DNA from: an uncultured Lachnospiraceae bacterium
GTDB taxonomy: Bacteria; Bacillota; Clostridia; Lachnospirales; Lachnospiraceae
DNA: 64,000 bases
Direction: 5' to 3'
Assembly: GCA_947571775.1 (NCBI GenBank)
Contig: CANOZK010000005.1
Location: forward strand, 1-64,000
This document shows positions 24,813-34,274 of the stretch, one piece after another (within the stretch, counting starts at the first letter, position 1; each line of letters begins with the position of its first letter). The notes under the pieces were generated by a model. The model had not been told where the DNA came from. It made no database searches and saw only the letters and a program-made list of their open reading frames with translations. The translations under genes and the position numbers were made by a program.

Positions 24813-25969
24813 TGATTTTTTGATGCATTTTCTTCTGCCGAAAGGATGCGCCCGTCTTTCATCACCATTTTTACCTGAAGCTGTTCATCCAATAGAACCA
24901 AGTTGGCTTTTTTTCCTGGAGAGATGGAGCCGTATTGGTCGTACGCGCCCAGGCTTTTGGCCGGATTTACAGAGGCGCATGCCACGGCCTGTTCCAAGGG
25001 AATCCCCATCTCTTTTACGGCTGTGCGCATACACTCCATTAGATTCGTAACCGATCCGGCAAGGGCTCCGTCGGAGACCAGCGCGGCTTTCCTGCCTGCC
25101 ACACGGACGGCCTGCCCGCCTAAGCTGTATTTTCCGTCCGGCATACCGGCCGCCCGCATACTGTCGCTGATAAAGACAATCCGGCTGCTGCCCAACATCT
25201 GAAATGTGGCCCGCACCACGGCGGGATGGACATGAACGCCGTCGCAAATCAATTCCGCCATCACGCGATCGCTGTCTGCCACAGCCCCCACGACTCCCGG
25301 CGCGCGGTGGCCAAAAGGCGGCATGGCATTGTAAAGATGAACCGCATGACTGGCTCCTTTGTCAAAAGCGGCTTTGGCCGTGTCGTAGTCTGCATTGGTA
25401 TGCCCCAGGGAAACCGTCACTTCTTCTTTTGCCTGTTCGATAAACGCAAGCGCGCCTGGTTCTTCCGGCGCGACGGCCATGTATTTTACCAGCCCGTCCG
25501 CAGCTTTCTGGAAGCGATGAAAAATTTCCAGGCTGGCAGGGATGATATACGCTTCGTCCTGGGCGCCTTTCTTGTGTCTGCTGATAAAAGGGCCTTCCAT
25601 GTTGACGCCGAGCAAATCCGCTCTTTCGGGACTGCTTCCCTGTTTTTGGTACGCCGCCGCTGTGGAAAGAATATTTTCCAAATGTTCTACCGGAAGCGTC
25701 ATAGCCGCCGGGGCGACGGCTGTGACTCCGACAGACGCCTCGTAGCGGCAGATCGCCGCCAGGGCTTCTTCTGTTCCATCGCAGAAATCATGCCCTTTGC
25801 AGCCATGGAAATGAATATCAATCAGTCCGGGAATCGCATAACAGCCGTTTCCGTTTACAATTTCTTTCGTATCTTCTGTATGTTCTGCAAAAACGCCGTC
25901 CTCAATGGCGATCGCCCCTTCCCGGAATCTCTGCTCCTGTGTATATACTTTTACATTTTCAATCCGCAT
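24809..25969 (-). CDS. nagA: N-acetylglucosamine-6-phosphate deacetylase
   Basis: Deacetylates GlcNAc-6-P to glucosamine-6-P in amino-sugar recycling. The amidohydrolase barrel has the metal motif DIHFHGCKGHDF, catalytic/metal residues in NMEGPF, SLGHTNA and HLYNAMPP, and the catalytic Asp in VFISDSMRAAG. Length 386 residues, normal. The family usually starts near the ATG at 25969, but this has no clear ribosome site; TTG at 26011 has GGAGG seven bases upstream and would add 14 residues. No nagB or PTS gene is adjacent; it follows pyc by 68 bases that contain a hairpin. Confidence 0.93.
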   Translation of the reverse strand: MRIENVKVYTQEQRFREGAIAIEDGVFAEHTEDTKEIVNGNGCYAIPGLIDIHFHGCKGHDFCDGTEEALAAICRYEASVGVTAVAPAAMTLPVEHLENILSTAAAYQKQGSSPERADLLGVNMEGPFISRHKKGAQDEAYIIPASLEIFHRFQKAADGLVKYMAVAPEEPGALAFIEQAKEEVTVSLGHTNADYDTAKAAFDKGASHAVHLYNAMPPFGHRAPGVVGAVADSDRVMAELICDGVHVHPAVVRATFQMLGSSRIVFISDSMRAAGMPDGKYSLGGQAVRVAGRKAALVSDGALAGSVTNLMECMRTAVKEMGIPLEQAVACASVNPAKSLGAYDQYGSISPGKKANLVLLDEQLQVKMVMKDGRILSAEENASKNH

Positions 25970-25979
25970 GGTCTTTTTA

Positions 25980-26025
25980 CCAAACAGGAGGAAGGCGGCC
26001 GCCTGCGGCAACCATCTTCCTCCGA
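25980..26025 (-). promoter_or_regulatory. pyc-nagA junction hairpin carrying ribosome site
   Basis: On the minus strand GGAGGAAG and CTTCCTCC pair (8 bp or more) around a GC-rich loop. The 5' arm is itself a strong ribosome-binding sequence that could serve TTG at 26011 (nagA extended start) or an ATG opening a 12-codon frame that ends in TAA ten bases before the nagA ATG. No U run follows, so it is not an obvious terminator. Confidence 0.45.
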
Positions 26026-26037
26026 TATCATAAACTC

Positions 26038-29000
26038 TTATTTGTCTTCTTTTTTTGCCAGATGGAAAGAGATCAGCAGGTCGTCCTGATGTACAGAATC
26101 GCCTTCCTGTACGTAAATCTTGTCTACCGTACCCGTAATCTTGGATACCACAGTTGTCTCCATCTTCATAGCTTCTACCGTCATCAGCGGCATATTTTCC
26201 GTTACCGGGTCGCCCTCTTTGACGAGAACCTTGCCCACAGTACCCGGAATGGAGGAACCAAGATGCTGCGGATTGCTCTTGTCCGCTTTCAGCTTGCGGT
26301 CGGTCTTCACTTCCAGATTCTTATCCAGAATCTTGATGTTACGGATGGAACCGTTTACCTGGAACATCAGGGTGCGCATGCCCTCTTCGTCCGGCTCGCT
26401 GGCTTCCATAAATTTAATCAGAAGCTCTTTACCTTCGCCGATTTTCAAATATGTCTCTTCCCCTTTTCTCAGGCCATAGAAATATACATGGCTCTCCAGC
26501 CGGGTTACATCGTTGTACATCCTTCTGTGCTCGCAGTATTCCTCGTAAACTTTCGGATACAAGGCATAGCTGATGGCTTTTTGCAGCATAAGTTCGTCGG
26601 ATTTATCCTCGTAATGATATTTCTCAATCAGATGCTGCTTGATAGCCTCCAGATCCGCCGGCGGCAGCAGCTTGCCGGGACGCTCGGTCAAAGGCTCGAT
26701 GTCTTTTAGGACAATTTTTTGCAGATCCTTGGGGAATCCGCCGTAGGGCTGCCCCATCATACCCTGGAAATAGGACACTACGGAATCTGGATAGGAAAGT
26801 CCCGCGCCTTCGGTCAAAATGTTGTCTTTGGTCAGGCCGTTCTTGAACATAAAGATGGCCAAATCGCCCACCGCCTTGGAGCTGGGCGTTACCTTCACGA
26901 TGTTCCCCAGCAGGTCGTTGGCGTCTTTATAAAGGCCCTTGATGGCTTCAAAATCATCCGCCGAACCCATGCTGCTGACCTGGGCCAATAAGTTGGAATA
27001 CTGACCGCCTGGGATTTCGTATTTGTAAATCTCAGCGTTTGGCGCGTTCATATCGCTCTCGAAGGATTTGTAAACTTTGCGCATACGGCCATAATAACGG
27101 CTCAGCTTATCCAGCTCTTCAAAATCAAGCCCGGTATCCCGCTTGGTTCCCCTCAGGGCTTCCACAACGGCGTTCATAGACGGCTGGCTGGTCAGAGAGG
27201 ACATAGACTCGATGGCCAGATCCACAATGTCCACGCCGGCTTCCGCCGCCATTAGGATAGAGCTTACGCCGTTTCCGGTGGAGTCGTGGGTATGTAGGTG
27301 AATGGGAACTTTCAGCTCGCTTTTCAACGCGCCTACCAGCTCTTTAGCCGCCATAGGCTTTAACAGGCCCGCCATGTCCTTGATGGCGATGGAATGGCAT
27401 CCCAGAGCCGCCAGCTCTTTGGCCAGATTTACGTAGTAATCCAATGTGTATTTCGTCTCGTTGGGGCTGGTCACGTCGCCGGTATAACAGATGGCGCCTT
27501 CCACGATTTTCCCAGTCTTTAGGGCTTCCTCGATGGGCATCTTCATATTCTCCACCCAGTTCAGGCTGTCGAAGATACGGAACACGTCGATTCCCTTCTC
27601 CCCGGAAATCCGAATAAATTCCTGCACCACATTGTCTGGATAGTTGCTGTAACCCACCGCGTTGGATGCCCGCAGCAGCATTTGAATCAGGGTGTTTGGC
27701 ATACGCTCCCGCAGGATTTCCAGACGGTGCCAGGGGGATTCCTTCAGGAAACGGTAAGCTGTATCAAACGTGGCTCCGCCCCATGCCTCCACGGAAAATG
27801 CATTCTGCATAAAAGCGTTGGTAGCGTAGGCCGCGCCGCACAAGTCTTTGCTCCGCATACGGGTGGCCATCAACGACTGCTGGGCGTCGCGCATGGTGGT
27901 ATCGGTCACATACAACTTGTCTTCTTTGAGAATCTTCTGCATATAACCTTGTGCGCCCAATTTCAGAAATTCATCTCTGGCGCCATATACCGGTTTAGAC
28001 TCATCAAATTCCGGGAGCACACGGTTCTCGTAATGAGGCTTCTTGCCGATGCCGGAATTGACAATCCGATCCCCGATAAACTCGATAATCTTTGTCGCGC
28101 GGTCCTGGCTTTCGGTGAGCTGGAACAGCTCCGGCGTCTCCTCAATGAAGGTGGTGTAGCAGTCCCCGCTCTGGAAATTGGGGTGCTTTAACACATTGAT
28201 TAAGAACGGAATGTTGGTTTTTACTCCACGGATACGCATTTCTGTCAGCGCGCGGACTGATTTTTTCACAGCTCCCGCAAAGGTTCGGTCCAGGGAAATG
28301 ACTTTCACCAGAAGGCTGTCATAATAGGGCGCAATCACCGCTCCCACATAGGCGTTTCCGCCGTCCAGACGGATACCGTTTCCAGAGCCGGAACGATACA
28401 CGGTGATTTCTCCGGTATCTGGCAGGAAATTGTTGGACGGGTCTTCCGTGGTAACACGGGTCTGAATGGAATATCCCACACATTTGATGTCGTCCTGGGA
28501 TTTGATGTTGATTTCATCGGAATCCAGCGGATAGCCTTCTGCAATCAAAATCTGAGACTGCACCAAGTCCACGTTGGTCACCATCTCGCTGACGGTGTGC
28601 TCCACCTGAATACGGGGGTTCATCTCAATAAAATACGGGTTGTTGTCTTCGTCCACCAGGAACTCTAAAGTTCCGGCGTTTTTATATCCCACTGCCTTGG
28701 AAAGCCGAATAGCCGCGTCAAAAATGGTCTGGCGCGTCTCCTCCGGCAGGGAGAACGCCGGCGCATATTCCACTACTTTCTGGTGGCGGCGCTGTACGGA
28801 ACAGTTACGATCAAACAGATGCACCACATTTCCATAATTATCGCCCAGCACCTGTACTTCAATGTGTTTCGGCCCTCTTAAATATTTCTCTATGAAAAGC
28901 TTGTCATCTCCAAATGCTTTCTTGGATTCGTTCTTGGCTTCTTCAAATTCTTTTTCCAAATCCTCCACGCAGTTGACAATACGCATACCGCGGCCGCCGC

Positions 29001-29514
29001 CGCCGTTGGAGGCTTTCAGCATAATCGGAAATCCCACGCTGTTGGCCACTTTCGTGGCGGTGTCAATGTCTTTGACCGAGTAATCCACGCCTGGGATAAT
29101 CGGAACTTTTGCCTCGATGGCCATTTTCTTGGAAGAAATCTTATCCCCCATGGCGTTCATGATCTGGCTGGAAGGCCCAATAAACACAATGCCGTTTCGC
29201 TCGCACGCGTCCACAAATTCTGGGTTCTCTGAGAGAAAACCGTATCCTGGATGAATGGCGTCCACTTTGGCCGCCAAGGCAATTTTGATGATGGTGTCGA
29301 TGTCCAGATAAGCGTCAATGGGACCTTTTCGGGTGTCTAGCTGATAGGATTCGTCCGCTTTGGAACGAAACAGGGCGTAGCGGTCTTCTCTGGAATAAAT
29401 GCTGACGGTGGTAATCCCCAACTCATTTAACGCTCGGAAGACTCGGATGGCAATCTCGCCCCGGTTTGCCACCAGAACCTTTTTGAAAGGTTTGATTTGT
29501 ACCTCTTTGTTCAT
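26038..29514 (-). CDS. pyc: Pyruvate carboxylase
   Basis: Biotin-dependent anaplerotic enzyme, pyruvate + HCO3 + ATP to oxaloacetate. All domains are present in 1158 residues: biotin carboxylase (about 10-460, NGGGGRGMRIV ATP-grasp loop, EMNPRIQVEH), carboxyltransferase (about 535-835, TDTTMRDAQQS), the tetramerisation region, and the C-terminal biotinyl domain with VEAMKMETTV (biotinylated Lys). The ATG at 29514 has AAGGAG upstream. A strong promoter with a ~100-base leader precedes it. Nothing is missing. Confidence 0.98.
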   Translation of the reverse strand: MNKEVQIKPFKKVLVANRGEIAIRVFRALNELGITTVSIYSREDRYALFRSKADESYQLDTRKGPIDAYLDIDTIIKIALAAKVDAIHPGYGFLSENPEFVDACERNGIVFIGPSSQIMNAMGDKISSKKMAIEAKVPIIPGVDYSVKDIDTATKVANSVGFPIMLKASNGGGGRGMRIVNCVEDLEKEFEEAKNESKKAFGDDKLFIEKYLRGPKHIEVQVLGDNYGNVVHLFDRNCSVQRRHQKVVEYAPAFSLPEETRQTIFDAAIRLSKAVGYKNAGTLEFLVDEDNNPYFIEMNPRIQVEHTVSEMVTNVDLVQSQILIAEGYPLDSDEINIKSQDDIKCVGYSIQTRVTTEDPSNNFLPDTGEITVYRSGSGNGIRLDGGNAYVGAVIAPYYDSLLVKVISLDRTFAGAVKKSVRALTEMRIRGVKTNIPFLINVLKHPNFQSGDCYTTFIEETPELFQLTESQDRATKIIEFIGDRIVNSGIGKKPHYENRVLPEFDESKPVYGARDEFLKLGAQGYMQKILKEDKLYVTDTTMRDAQQSLMATRMRSKDLCGAAYATNAFMQNAFSVEAWGGATFDTAYRFLKESPWHRLEILRERMPNTLIQMLLRASNAVGYSNYPDNVVQEFIRISGEKGIDVFRIFDSLNWVENMKMPIEEALKTGKIVEGAICYTGDVTSPNETKYTLDYYVNLAKELAALGCHSIAIKDMAGLLKPMAAKELVGALKSELKVPIHLHTHDSTGNGVSSILMAAEAGVDIVDLAIESMSSLTSQPSMNAVVEALRGTKRDTGLDFEELDKLSRYYGRMRKVYKSFESDMNAPNAEIYKYEIPGGQYSNLLAQVSSMGSADDFEAIKGLYKDANDLLGNIVKVTPSSKAVGDLAIFMFKNGLTKDNILTEGAGLSYPDSVVSYFQGMMGQPYGGFPKDLQKIVLKDIEPLTERPGKLLPPADLEAIKQHLIEKYHYEDKSDELMLQKAISYALYPKVYEEYCEHRRMYNDVTRLESHVYFYGLRKGEETYLKIGEGKELLIKFMEASEPDEEGMRTLMFQVNGSIRNIKILDKNLEVKTDRKLKADKSNPQHLGSSIPGTVGKVLVKEGDPVTENMPLMTVEAMKMETTVVSKITGTVDKIYVQEGDSVHQDDLLISFHLAKKEDK

Positions 29515-29611
29515 TTTTGATCTCCTTTTTGGTAGGGCGTGCCTGAAAACTCATTTCTGTTGCCCACACGCTCTAGTCATTTTTCCTATTTTATGCAGAT
29601 ATTTTGCTTTA

Positions 29612-29640
29612 ATTATATGAAAACATCCTAATAAATGCAA
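29612..29640 (-). promoter_or_regulatory. SigA promoter of pyc
   Basis: Minus-strand TTGCAT and TATAAT with a 17-base spacer. The ~95-base leader contains a GCGTG/CACGC hairpin (29547-29572) enclosing the 12-mer AATGAGTTTTCA, which also occurs in the element upstream of mazF. Confidence 0.8.
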
Positions 29641-29667
29641 GATAAATTTTTTTATTCATGAAAAAGC

Positions 29668-30042
29668 TTACAAAACATAGGTGGCAATCACCTTGCCAAT
29701 TCCCACAATATCGCAGCCGCCGGTGAATTCAAATTTTATTTTTCCAAGCGTGCTGAAATACAGCTCCAGTTCGCTGTCCAGGTCAAAATGTCCGCTGGTT
29801 TCCACCGAGAAAGCCTGGATTCTGGAATACGGAAGAGAAGTAAAATCTTTCTTTTTCCCGGTTAATCCCTGTACGTTGACAGCAATAATCCGCTTCGTAG
29901 TAAACATCACATAGTCCCGCACGCCCTTGAAAACGCCCACGACCGATTCACCCTGAATGAATAACGGCTCCACATCCTCAAGCGGCCCTTTGTCCTTTGT
30001 CTTGCTTAATTTGATGACACGTTCGCTCTCAAAATCTATCAT
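29668..30042 (-). CDS. Bacterial PH-domain protein
   Basis: A 124-residue soluble protein of the bacterial pleckstrin-homology (bPH_1) type, recognised from the pattern VMFTTKRIIAVNVQGLTGKKKDFTSLPYSRIQAFSVE split by beta strands and the LELYFSTLGKIKFEF end. No membrane segment. The ATG at 30042 has GGGGG upstream. It stands alone between pyc and the arsR-type gene. Function of this family in bacteria is unknown. Confidence 0.85.
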   Translation of the reverse strand: MIDFESERVIKLSKTKDKGPLEDVEPLFIQGESVVGVFKGVRDYVMFTTKRIIAVNVQGLTGKKKDFTSLPYSRIQAFSVETSGHFDLDSELELYFSTLGKIKFEFTGGCDIVGIGKVIATYVL

Positions 30043-30183
30043 ACAAAATTCCCCCTAATACGCTTTACATTTATTCTCTTTTTTCTGAATCCGTACCGTT
30101 GCAAAATTTTTCACCTGCTGTAACTCCCCGGACATATGCCGCCTTCCTGTTTTTCTCCTCTTTTACACAATCCCAAATTGGAA

Positions 30184-30212
30184 TTGACCTTCTGACTTTT
30201 TTCCGTTAAAAT
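30184..30212 (+). promoter_or_regulatory. Promoter of the ArsR-type repressor
   Basis: TTGACC and TAAAAT with a 17-base spacer; the transcription start should fall in the dyad at 30218-30233. Confidence 0.75.
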
Positions 30213-30217
30213 AAAAC

Positions 30218-30233
30218 TTGGAGGAATCTCCAA
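30218..30233 (+). promoter_or_regulatory. Candidate ArsR-type operator
   Basis: TTGGAG-GAAT-CTCCAA is a perfect 6-bp inverted repeat with a 4-base centre just downstream of the -10, where a repressor would block initiation. A second small dyad CCAA-A-TTGG lies at about 30173-30181, immediately before the -35. Autoregulation is inferred. Confidence 0.5.
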
Positions 30234-30250
30234 AACTTAGGAGGATTTCT

Positions 30251-30556
30251 ATGGACGAAAACAGTACGAATTACATAAACGACGATATATTATATAAATT
30301 AGCAGAATTGTTCAAAGTCTTTGGCGACCCTACCCGTGTACGGATCTTATATGCCCTGACCATGCAGGAATTGTGCGTTCAGGACATTGCGGACAAGTTG
30401 TCTATGACCCACAGCGCCATCTCCCACCAACTGCGGGTTTTGAAACAGATGGAGCTGGTAAAATTCCGCAGAGACGGCAAAACCATCTATTATTCTCTGG
30501 CCGACGACCATGTAAAAACCATTATGGCCCAAGGGCTCGAACATGTATGTGAATAG
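30251..30556 (+). CDS. ArsR/SmtB family repressor with CzrA-type zinc site
   Basis: A 101-residue winged-helix repressor (helix-turn-helix about 40-65: CVQDIADKLSMTHSAISHQLRVLK). The arsenic-type CVC box is absent (only one Cys, LCVQD). The last helix carries D85, H87, H98 and E101, the exact D-x-H-x10-H-x2-E/H spacing of the alpha-5 zinc site in CzrA (D84, H86, H97, H100) and SmtB; E101 is the final residue. It is therefore predicted to release DNA on zinc or cobalt. The ATG at 30251 has AGGAGG upstream. No efflux pump or metal-transport gene lies beside it; it meets hisIE tail to tail. Confidence 0.92.
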   Translation: MDENSTNYINDDILYKLAELFKVFGDPTRVRILYALTMQELCVQDIADKLSMTHSAISHQLRVLKQMELVKFRRDGKTIYYSLADDHVKTIMAQGLEHVCE

Positions 30557-30568
30557 GGAAGGCGGGCG

Positions 30569-31852
30569 TTACCGCCGGGCAAGCTCCTGGACGATATCCT
30601 CCCAGCTTACTTCCTTTTCCGCCATCAATACCATAACATGATACAGAAAATCAGCAATTTCATATTTGATTTCTTCTTTGTCGGGGTTCTTTGCCGCGAT
30701 CACAATCTCCGTGCATTCTTCGCCCACTTTTTTCAGAATTTTATCAATTCCCTTGTCAAACAGGTAGTTGGTATAGGAACCCTCCTTGGGATGTTTCTTT
30801 CTGTCCAAAATCACTTGGTATACATTCTGAAAGACTTTCAGCGGATTGGTATCATCGTACTCTTTTTTGGCCAAATCCTGAAAGAAACAGGTGCGGTTCC
30901 CCGTATGGCAGGCGGCTCCCACCTGGGCCACTTTCGCTAAAATAGTATCGTTATCGCAGTCCAGAGTCAGGGCTTTCATATACTGCACATGGCCGGAAGT
31001 CATGCCCTTTGTCCACAACTCGTTGCGGCTTCGGCTCCAATAAGTCATTTTGCCTGTCCGCAAAGTTGTTTGAAAAGCCTCTTCATTCATATAAGCCAGC
31101 ATTAGCACCTCGTCTGTCTGATAATCCTGCACCGCCACGGGAATCAGTCCGTCGGAATTTAGCTTAAAGTCGCTCCAGGCAATTTTGCTCTCGAACGTAT
31201 TCACAGCGATATTTTGCGCCTGACACTCCCGTTTAAACTCCATCAGGGATCGATCCGTTTGGCTTACGAAAGCCCCGCTGATGCCCCGAACCCGCTCGTC
31301 TTTCAGCAAGTCCAGCGCTTCCTGGGGGGAATCCTGCGAAAGATCAAGGATCACCGGAGTATCGAAATCGGATTCTAATTCATCCCACACACGTTCCTGG
31401 ACGATCACTGCGCCGGCATACTGTTCAATCTGCTGCCTCTGGGATAACAGTTGTTCTTTTTGTAAAATGCAGACCGCGATTTTCTCTTTCCCGAATCGGT
31501 TCGATACCTCCTCCAACATTTTTACGTTGCTGTCCTTGGAGAAATTCAGAACCACTCTTTGACAGCCGGCATACAGCAGCTTTTTGACATCCTCTACCCG
31601 GTTGATATTCCCTGCCGCGGCCACCGGAAGCTGGGCCAAACGACAGAGATTCTTGATGTTCCCGATGGCTTCCTCGTGTTCCTCCTCCGTGGAGGACAAG
31701 TCGTAAATCAGCAATTCATCCGCGCCGCTGTCGCTGTAAAGTTCCGCGAGCTTTTGCGCATCCCCGCCGTAGAACGGCTCCCTCTTGTCCCGGCCTGCAA
31801 CCGCCTGTCCCTGGTAGAGATACAGGCAGGGAACGATCCATTTTGTCTTCAT
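30569..31852 (-). CDS. hisIE: Phosphoribosyl-AMP cyclohydrolase/phosphoribosyl-ATP diphosphatase with degenerate HisF-like domain
   Basis: Catalyses histidine steps 2 and 3. In 427 residues: an N-terminal HisA/HisF-like barrel (1-215), the HisI cyclohydrolase (about 220-325, [19 protein letters not shown], metal site LDCDNDT, zinc Cys in [10 protein letters not shown]) and the HisE MazG-like diphosphatase (about 335-427, [27 protein letters not shown]). In the barrel the HisF catalytic Asp positions 11 and 130 are Tyr (PCLYLYQG) and Leu (VCILQK), so it is probably not a cyclase. Start ATG 31852 with GGAGG upstream. Last gene of the his operon. Confidence 0.9.
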   Translation of the reverse strand: MKTKWIVPCLYLYQGQAVAGRDKREPFYGGDAQKLAELYSDSGADELLIYDLSSTEEEHEEAIGNIKNLCRLAQLPVAAAGNINRVEDVKKLLYAGCQRVVLNFSKDSNVKMLEEVSNRFGKEKIAVCILQKEQLLSQRQQIEQYAGAVIVQERVWDELESDFDTPVILDLSQDSPQEALDLLKDERVRGISGAFVSQTDRSLMEFKRECQAQNIAVNTFESKIAWSDFKLNSDGLIPVAVQDYQTDEVLMLAYMNEEAFQTTLRTGKMTYWSRSRNELWTKGMTSGHVQYMKALTLDCDNDTILAKVAQVGAACHTGNRTCFFQDLAKKEYDDTNPLKVFQNVYQVILDRKKHPKEGSYTNYLFDKGIDKILKKVGEECTEIVIAAKNPDKEEIKYEIADFLYHVMVLMAEKEVSWEDIVQELARR

Positions 31853-31865
31853 CGGTTTTTCCTCC

Positions 31866-32456
31866 TTATAGGCTTCCTTTGGTGGACAGTACGTCGGTAA
31901 TTCTGTGATCGCGCACGGCCGCTTCTGATAGCGCCTTGGCAAAGCTTTTGAAAATTCCCTCCGCGATGTGGTGATCGTTGTGTCCAGAAAGTATTTTGAT
32001 ATGTAAGTTCATTACACTGCTGTACGAGACTGCATAGAAAAATTCCCGGATCATTTGCGTGCTCATATCCCCGATTTTATCTGCAAAAAAAGAGACTCCA
32101 TCCATGACAAAATAAGGTCTGCCGGATAAATCTACCGCGCACAGCACCAAAGCCTCGTCCATAGGCAGGATACAGCTTCCGTACCGCTTTAAGCCTTTTT
32201 TATCGCTCAGAGCCTCCTTGATCGCCTGCCCCAGTACAATTCCCGTGTCCTCTATGGTGTGATGGTCATCCACATAGAGATCTCCCTTCACACGAACCTT
32301 TAAGTCAAACAGCCCATGGCGGGCAAAACCATTTAACATATGGTCAAAAAAACCAACCCCGGTGTCAATGTCCGCCTGTCCGATTCCGTCCGCCGAAAAC
32401 TCCACCTGGATTTTTGTTTCGTTGGTATCTCTGTATATCTGTGCCGTTCTGTCCAT
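31866..32456 (-). CDS. hisB: Imidazoleglycerol-phosphate dehydratase
   Basis: Histidine step 6, dehydration of imidazoleglycerol phosphate by a di-manganese enzyme. The 196 residues include the two metal motifs DDHHTIED and NDHHIAEG, the GVGFFDHML segment and FFYAVSYSS. It is the monofunctional form without a HisB phosphatase domain. The ATG at 32456 has AAAGGAGG upstream. It lies 11 bases from hisG and 13 bases before hisIE. Confidence 0.97.
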   Translation of the reverse strand: MDRTAQIYRDTNETKIQVEFSADGIGQADIDTGVGFFDHMLNGFARHGLFDLKVRVKGDLYVDDHHTIEDTGIVLGQAIKEALSDKKGLKRYGSCILPMDEALVLCAVDLSGRPYFVMDGVSFFADKIGDMSTQMIREFFYAVSYSSVMNLHIKILSGHNDHHIAEGIFKSFAKALSEAAVRDHRITDVLSTKGSL

Positions 32457-32467
32457 GCCTGCCTCCT

Positions 32468-33103
32468 TTATAAAATCGAACGGATGTCCCGAATAATCTC
32501 GCTGATCCGCTCATTTTCCATTTTCATGCTGACCTGGTTTACCACCATTCGGGCGGAAAGCGGACAGATTTTCTCCAGTACGTCCAGCCCGTTCTCCCGC
32601 AGAGTAGCTCCCGTCTCCACGATATCCACAATCACCTCAGACAGACCCACAATTGGCGCCAGCTCGATAGAGCCGTTTAGTTTGATGATTTCCACAGTCT
32701 GATGTTTCTTATTATAGAAATAATCCTTGGCAATGTTCGGATATTTGGTGGCAACGCGGATGAGCTGGCCGCGGTTTAACAGCTCCTGGGAAGCTTTTGG
32801 GCCGCACACGCACATATTGCACTTTCCGAATCCCAGGTCCAGCACCTCATACAGCTTGCGTCCTTCCTCCAGAATCGTATCTTTTCCCACAATGCCGATA
32901 TCCGCCGCGCCGTACTCCACATAAGTAGGCACGTCCGGCCCTTTTGACAGAAAAAACTTCAGCTTGCGTTCTTCATTTACAAAAATCAGCTTCCGGGAGC
33001 CTGGGTCCTTCATTTCCTCACACTGGATGCCGATCTTCTCAAACAATTCCAAAGCCGTCTTGGCCAGCCGTCCTTTTCCCAGAGCAAATGTCAAATATCT
33101 CAT
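32468..33103 (-). CDS. hisG: ATP phosphoribosyltransferase, short catalytic form
   Basis: First, committed step of histidine synthesis (ATP + PRPP). The 211-residue form lacks the C-terminal regulatory domain and needs HisZ, which is encoded immediately upstream with a 4-base ATGA overlap. Motifs [29 protein letters not shown] and the PRPP-binding [18 protein letters not shown] are intact. Confidence 0.97.
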   Translation of the reverse strand: MRYLTFALGKGRLAKTALELFEKIGIQCEEMKDPGSRKLIFVNEERKLKFFLSKGPDVPTYVEYGAADIGIVGKDTILEEGRKLYEVLDLGFGKCNMCVCGPKASQELLNRGQLIRVATKYPNIAKDYFYNKKHQTVEIIKLNGSIELAPIVGLSEVIVDIVETGATLRENGLDVLEKICPLSARMVVNQVSMKMENERISEIIRDIRSIL

Positions 33104-34224
33104 GGAGTCATTCCTTTCTTTCGCAGTACCACATGCTTCCCTTCCCGGCGCATCGCCGCCGCCTGTTCGATGGCTTCCCGCCGATTTTCCTCATCGTAGA
33201 AAATCTCCTCGGTCACCCAGGTGAGCGGGACTTCAATCCCCTGCCGGCTCAAAGCGTTCATCAAATGTTCCATTACCAGGGTAAAACCGATGGACGGGCA
33301 GGATTTTCCAAAATGCGACAGCAGTTGATTGTAGCGGCCCCCTTTCAGCAAAGGCTGACCGGTGCCGTAAGTAAACGCCTGCATAATAATCCCCGTATAA
33401 TACCGGTATTTGCTCAGCATGCCCAGATCGAACGTGATGTACTGCTCGCAGCCGTACATTTCTAAGATCCGGTAAATCTCCTCCAGACGCGCAATGGAGG
33501 CCAACGCCTTCACATTCTTGGTCATAGTCTTTGCCTTCTCCAAGATCTCAATGGAGCCGAACAGATGGGGCATCTGCATAAAAACATCGGTCAATTCCTG
33601 CTTTAGATGCTGCCCCCGCACACATTCCTCCACCCCGAAATGGTTCTTGCTGGAAATCAGTTCCCGCAGTTCTTCCACCGCTTCTTCCGACATTCCCGCT
33701 TCTTCCAATAAAGATTTGAAAAAGTCCACCTGCCCCACGCTCACCTGAAAATCTTTCAGTCCGGCCGTTTTCAGCAAATCGATCATCATAGCAAGAATCT
33801 CTGCGTCGCTGTCCGGGGAGGCGTCCCCCATCATCTCCACGCCCATCTCCGTTACTTCCCGAAGCCGCCCCTGATAGCCGGAACTGTTCAGAAACGTATT
33901 CCCCTGATAGCAGAGCCGGATGACTTTGTTCTCCTCTCCCTCCAGAAAATATTTTGACGCGGCCCGCGCAACAGACGGCGTAAAGTCCGGACGCAGAACC
34001 AGCGTATTTCCCTCCTGGTCAAAAAATTTATACAGATCCTTTGAGGGAATGGTTCCAATCTCCCGGCTGAACACGTCAAAAAATTCAAACGTGGGTGTCT
34101 CAATATCTTCATACCCATAAGAGACAAAAACTTTATGCAGCTTTTTTTGCAGCACTCTCTTGCGGGCGCATTCCTGACCATAAATATCCCGCACCCCTTC
34201 GGGTGTATGAATCACACGCTCCAT
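33100..34224 (-). CDS. hisZ: ATP phosphoribosyltransferase regulatory subunit
   Basis: Histidyl-tRNA synthetase-like protein without aminoacylation activity; it binds HisG and provides histidine feedback inhibition. The 374 residues show class II synthetase-like motifs ([35 protein letters not shown]) without an anticodon-binding domain. I choose the ATG at 34224 (GGGAG nine bases upstream); GTG at 34230 is too close. First gene of the operon, behind a consensus promoter. Confidence 0.95.
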   Translation of the reverse strand: MERVIHTPEGVRDIYGQECARKRVLQKKLHKVFVSYGYEDIETPTFEFFDVFSREIGTIPSKDLYKFFDQEGNTLVLRPDFTPSVARAASKYFLEGEENKVIRLCYQGNTFLNSSGYQGRLREVTEMGVEMMGDASPDSDAEILAMMIDLLKTAGLKDFQVSVGQVDFFKSLLEEAGMSEEAVEELRELISSKNHFGVEECVRGQHLKQELTDVFMQMPHLFGSIEILEKAKTMTKNVKALASIARLEEIYRILEMYGCEQYITFDLGMLSKYRYYTGIIMQAFTYGTGQPLLKGGRYNQLLSHFGKSCPSIGFTLVMEHLMNALSRQGIEVPLTWVTEEIFYDEENRREAIEQAAAMRREGKHVVLRKKGMTP

Positions 34225-34239
34225 AATCACTTTCTCCCT

Positions 34240-34251
34240 TTATCACGATAA
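34240..34251 (-). promoter_or_regulatory. 12-bp dyad in the his operon leader
   Basis: TTATC-AC-GATAA, a perfect 5-bp inverted repeat with a 2-base centre between the promoter and the hisZ ribosome site. It could be an operator. No T-box or histidine-codon leader peptide is visible in the short leader. Confidence 0.4.
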
Positions 34252-34274
34252 CGTAAATAAAATTCTAGCTTTTT

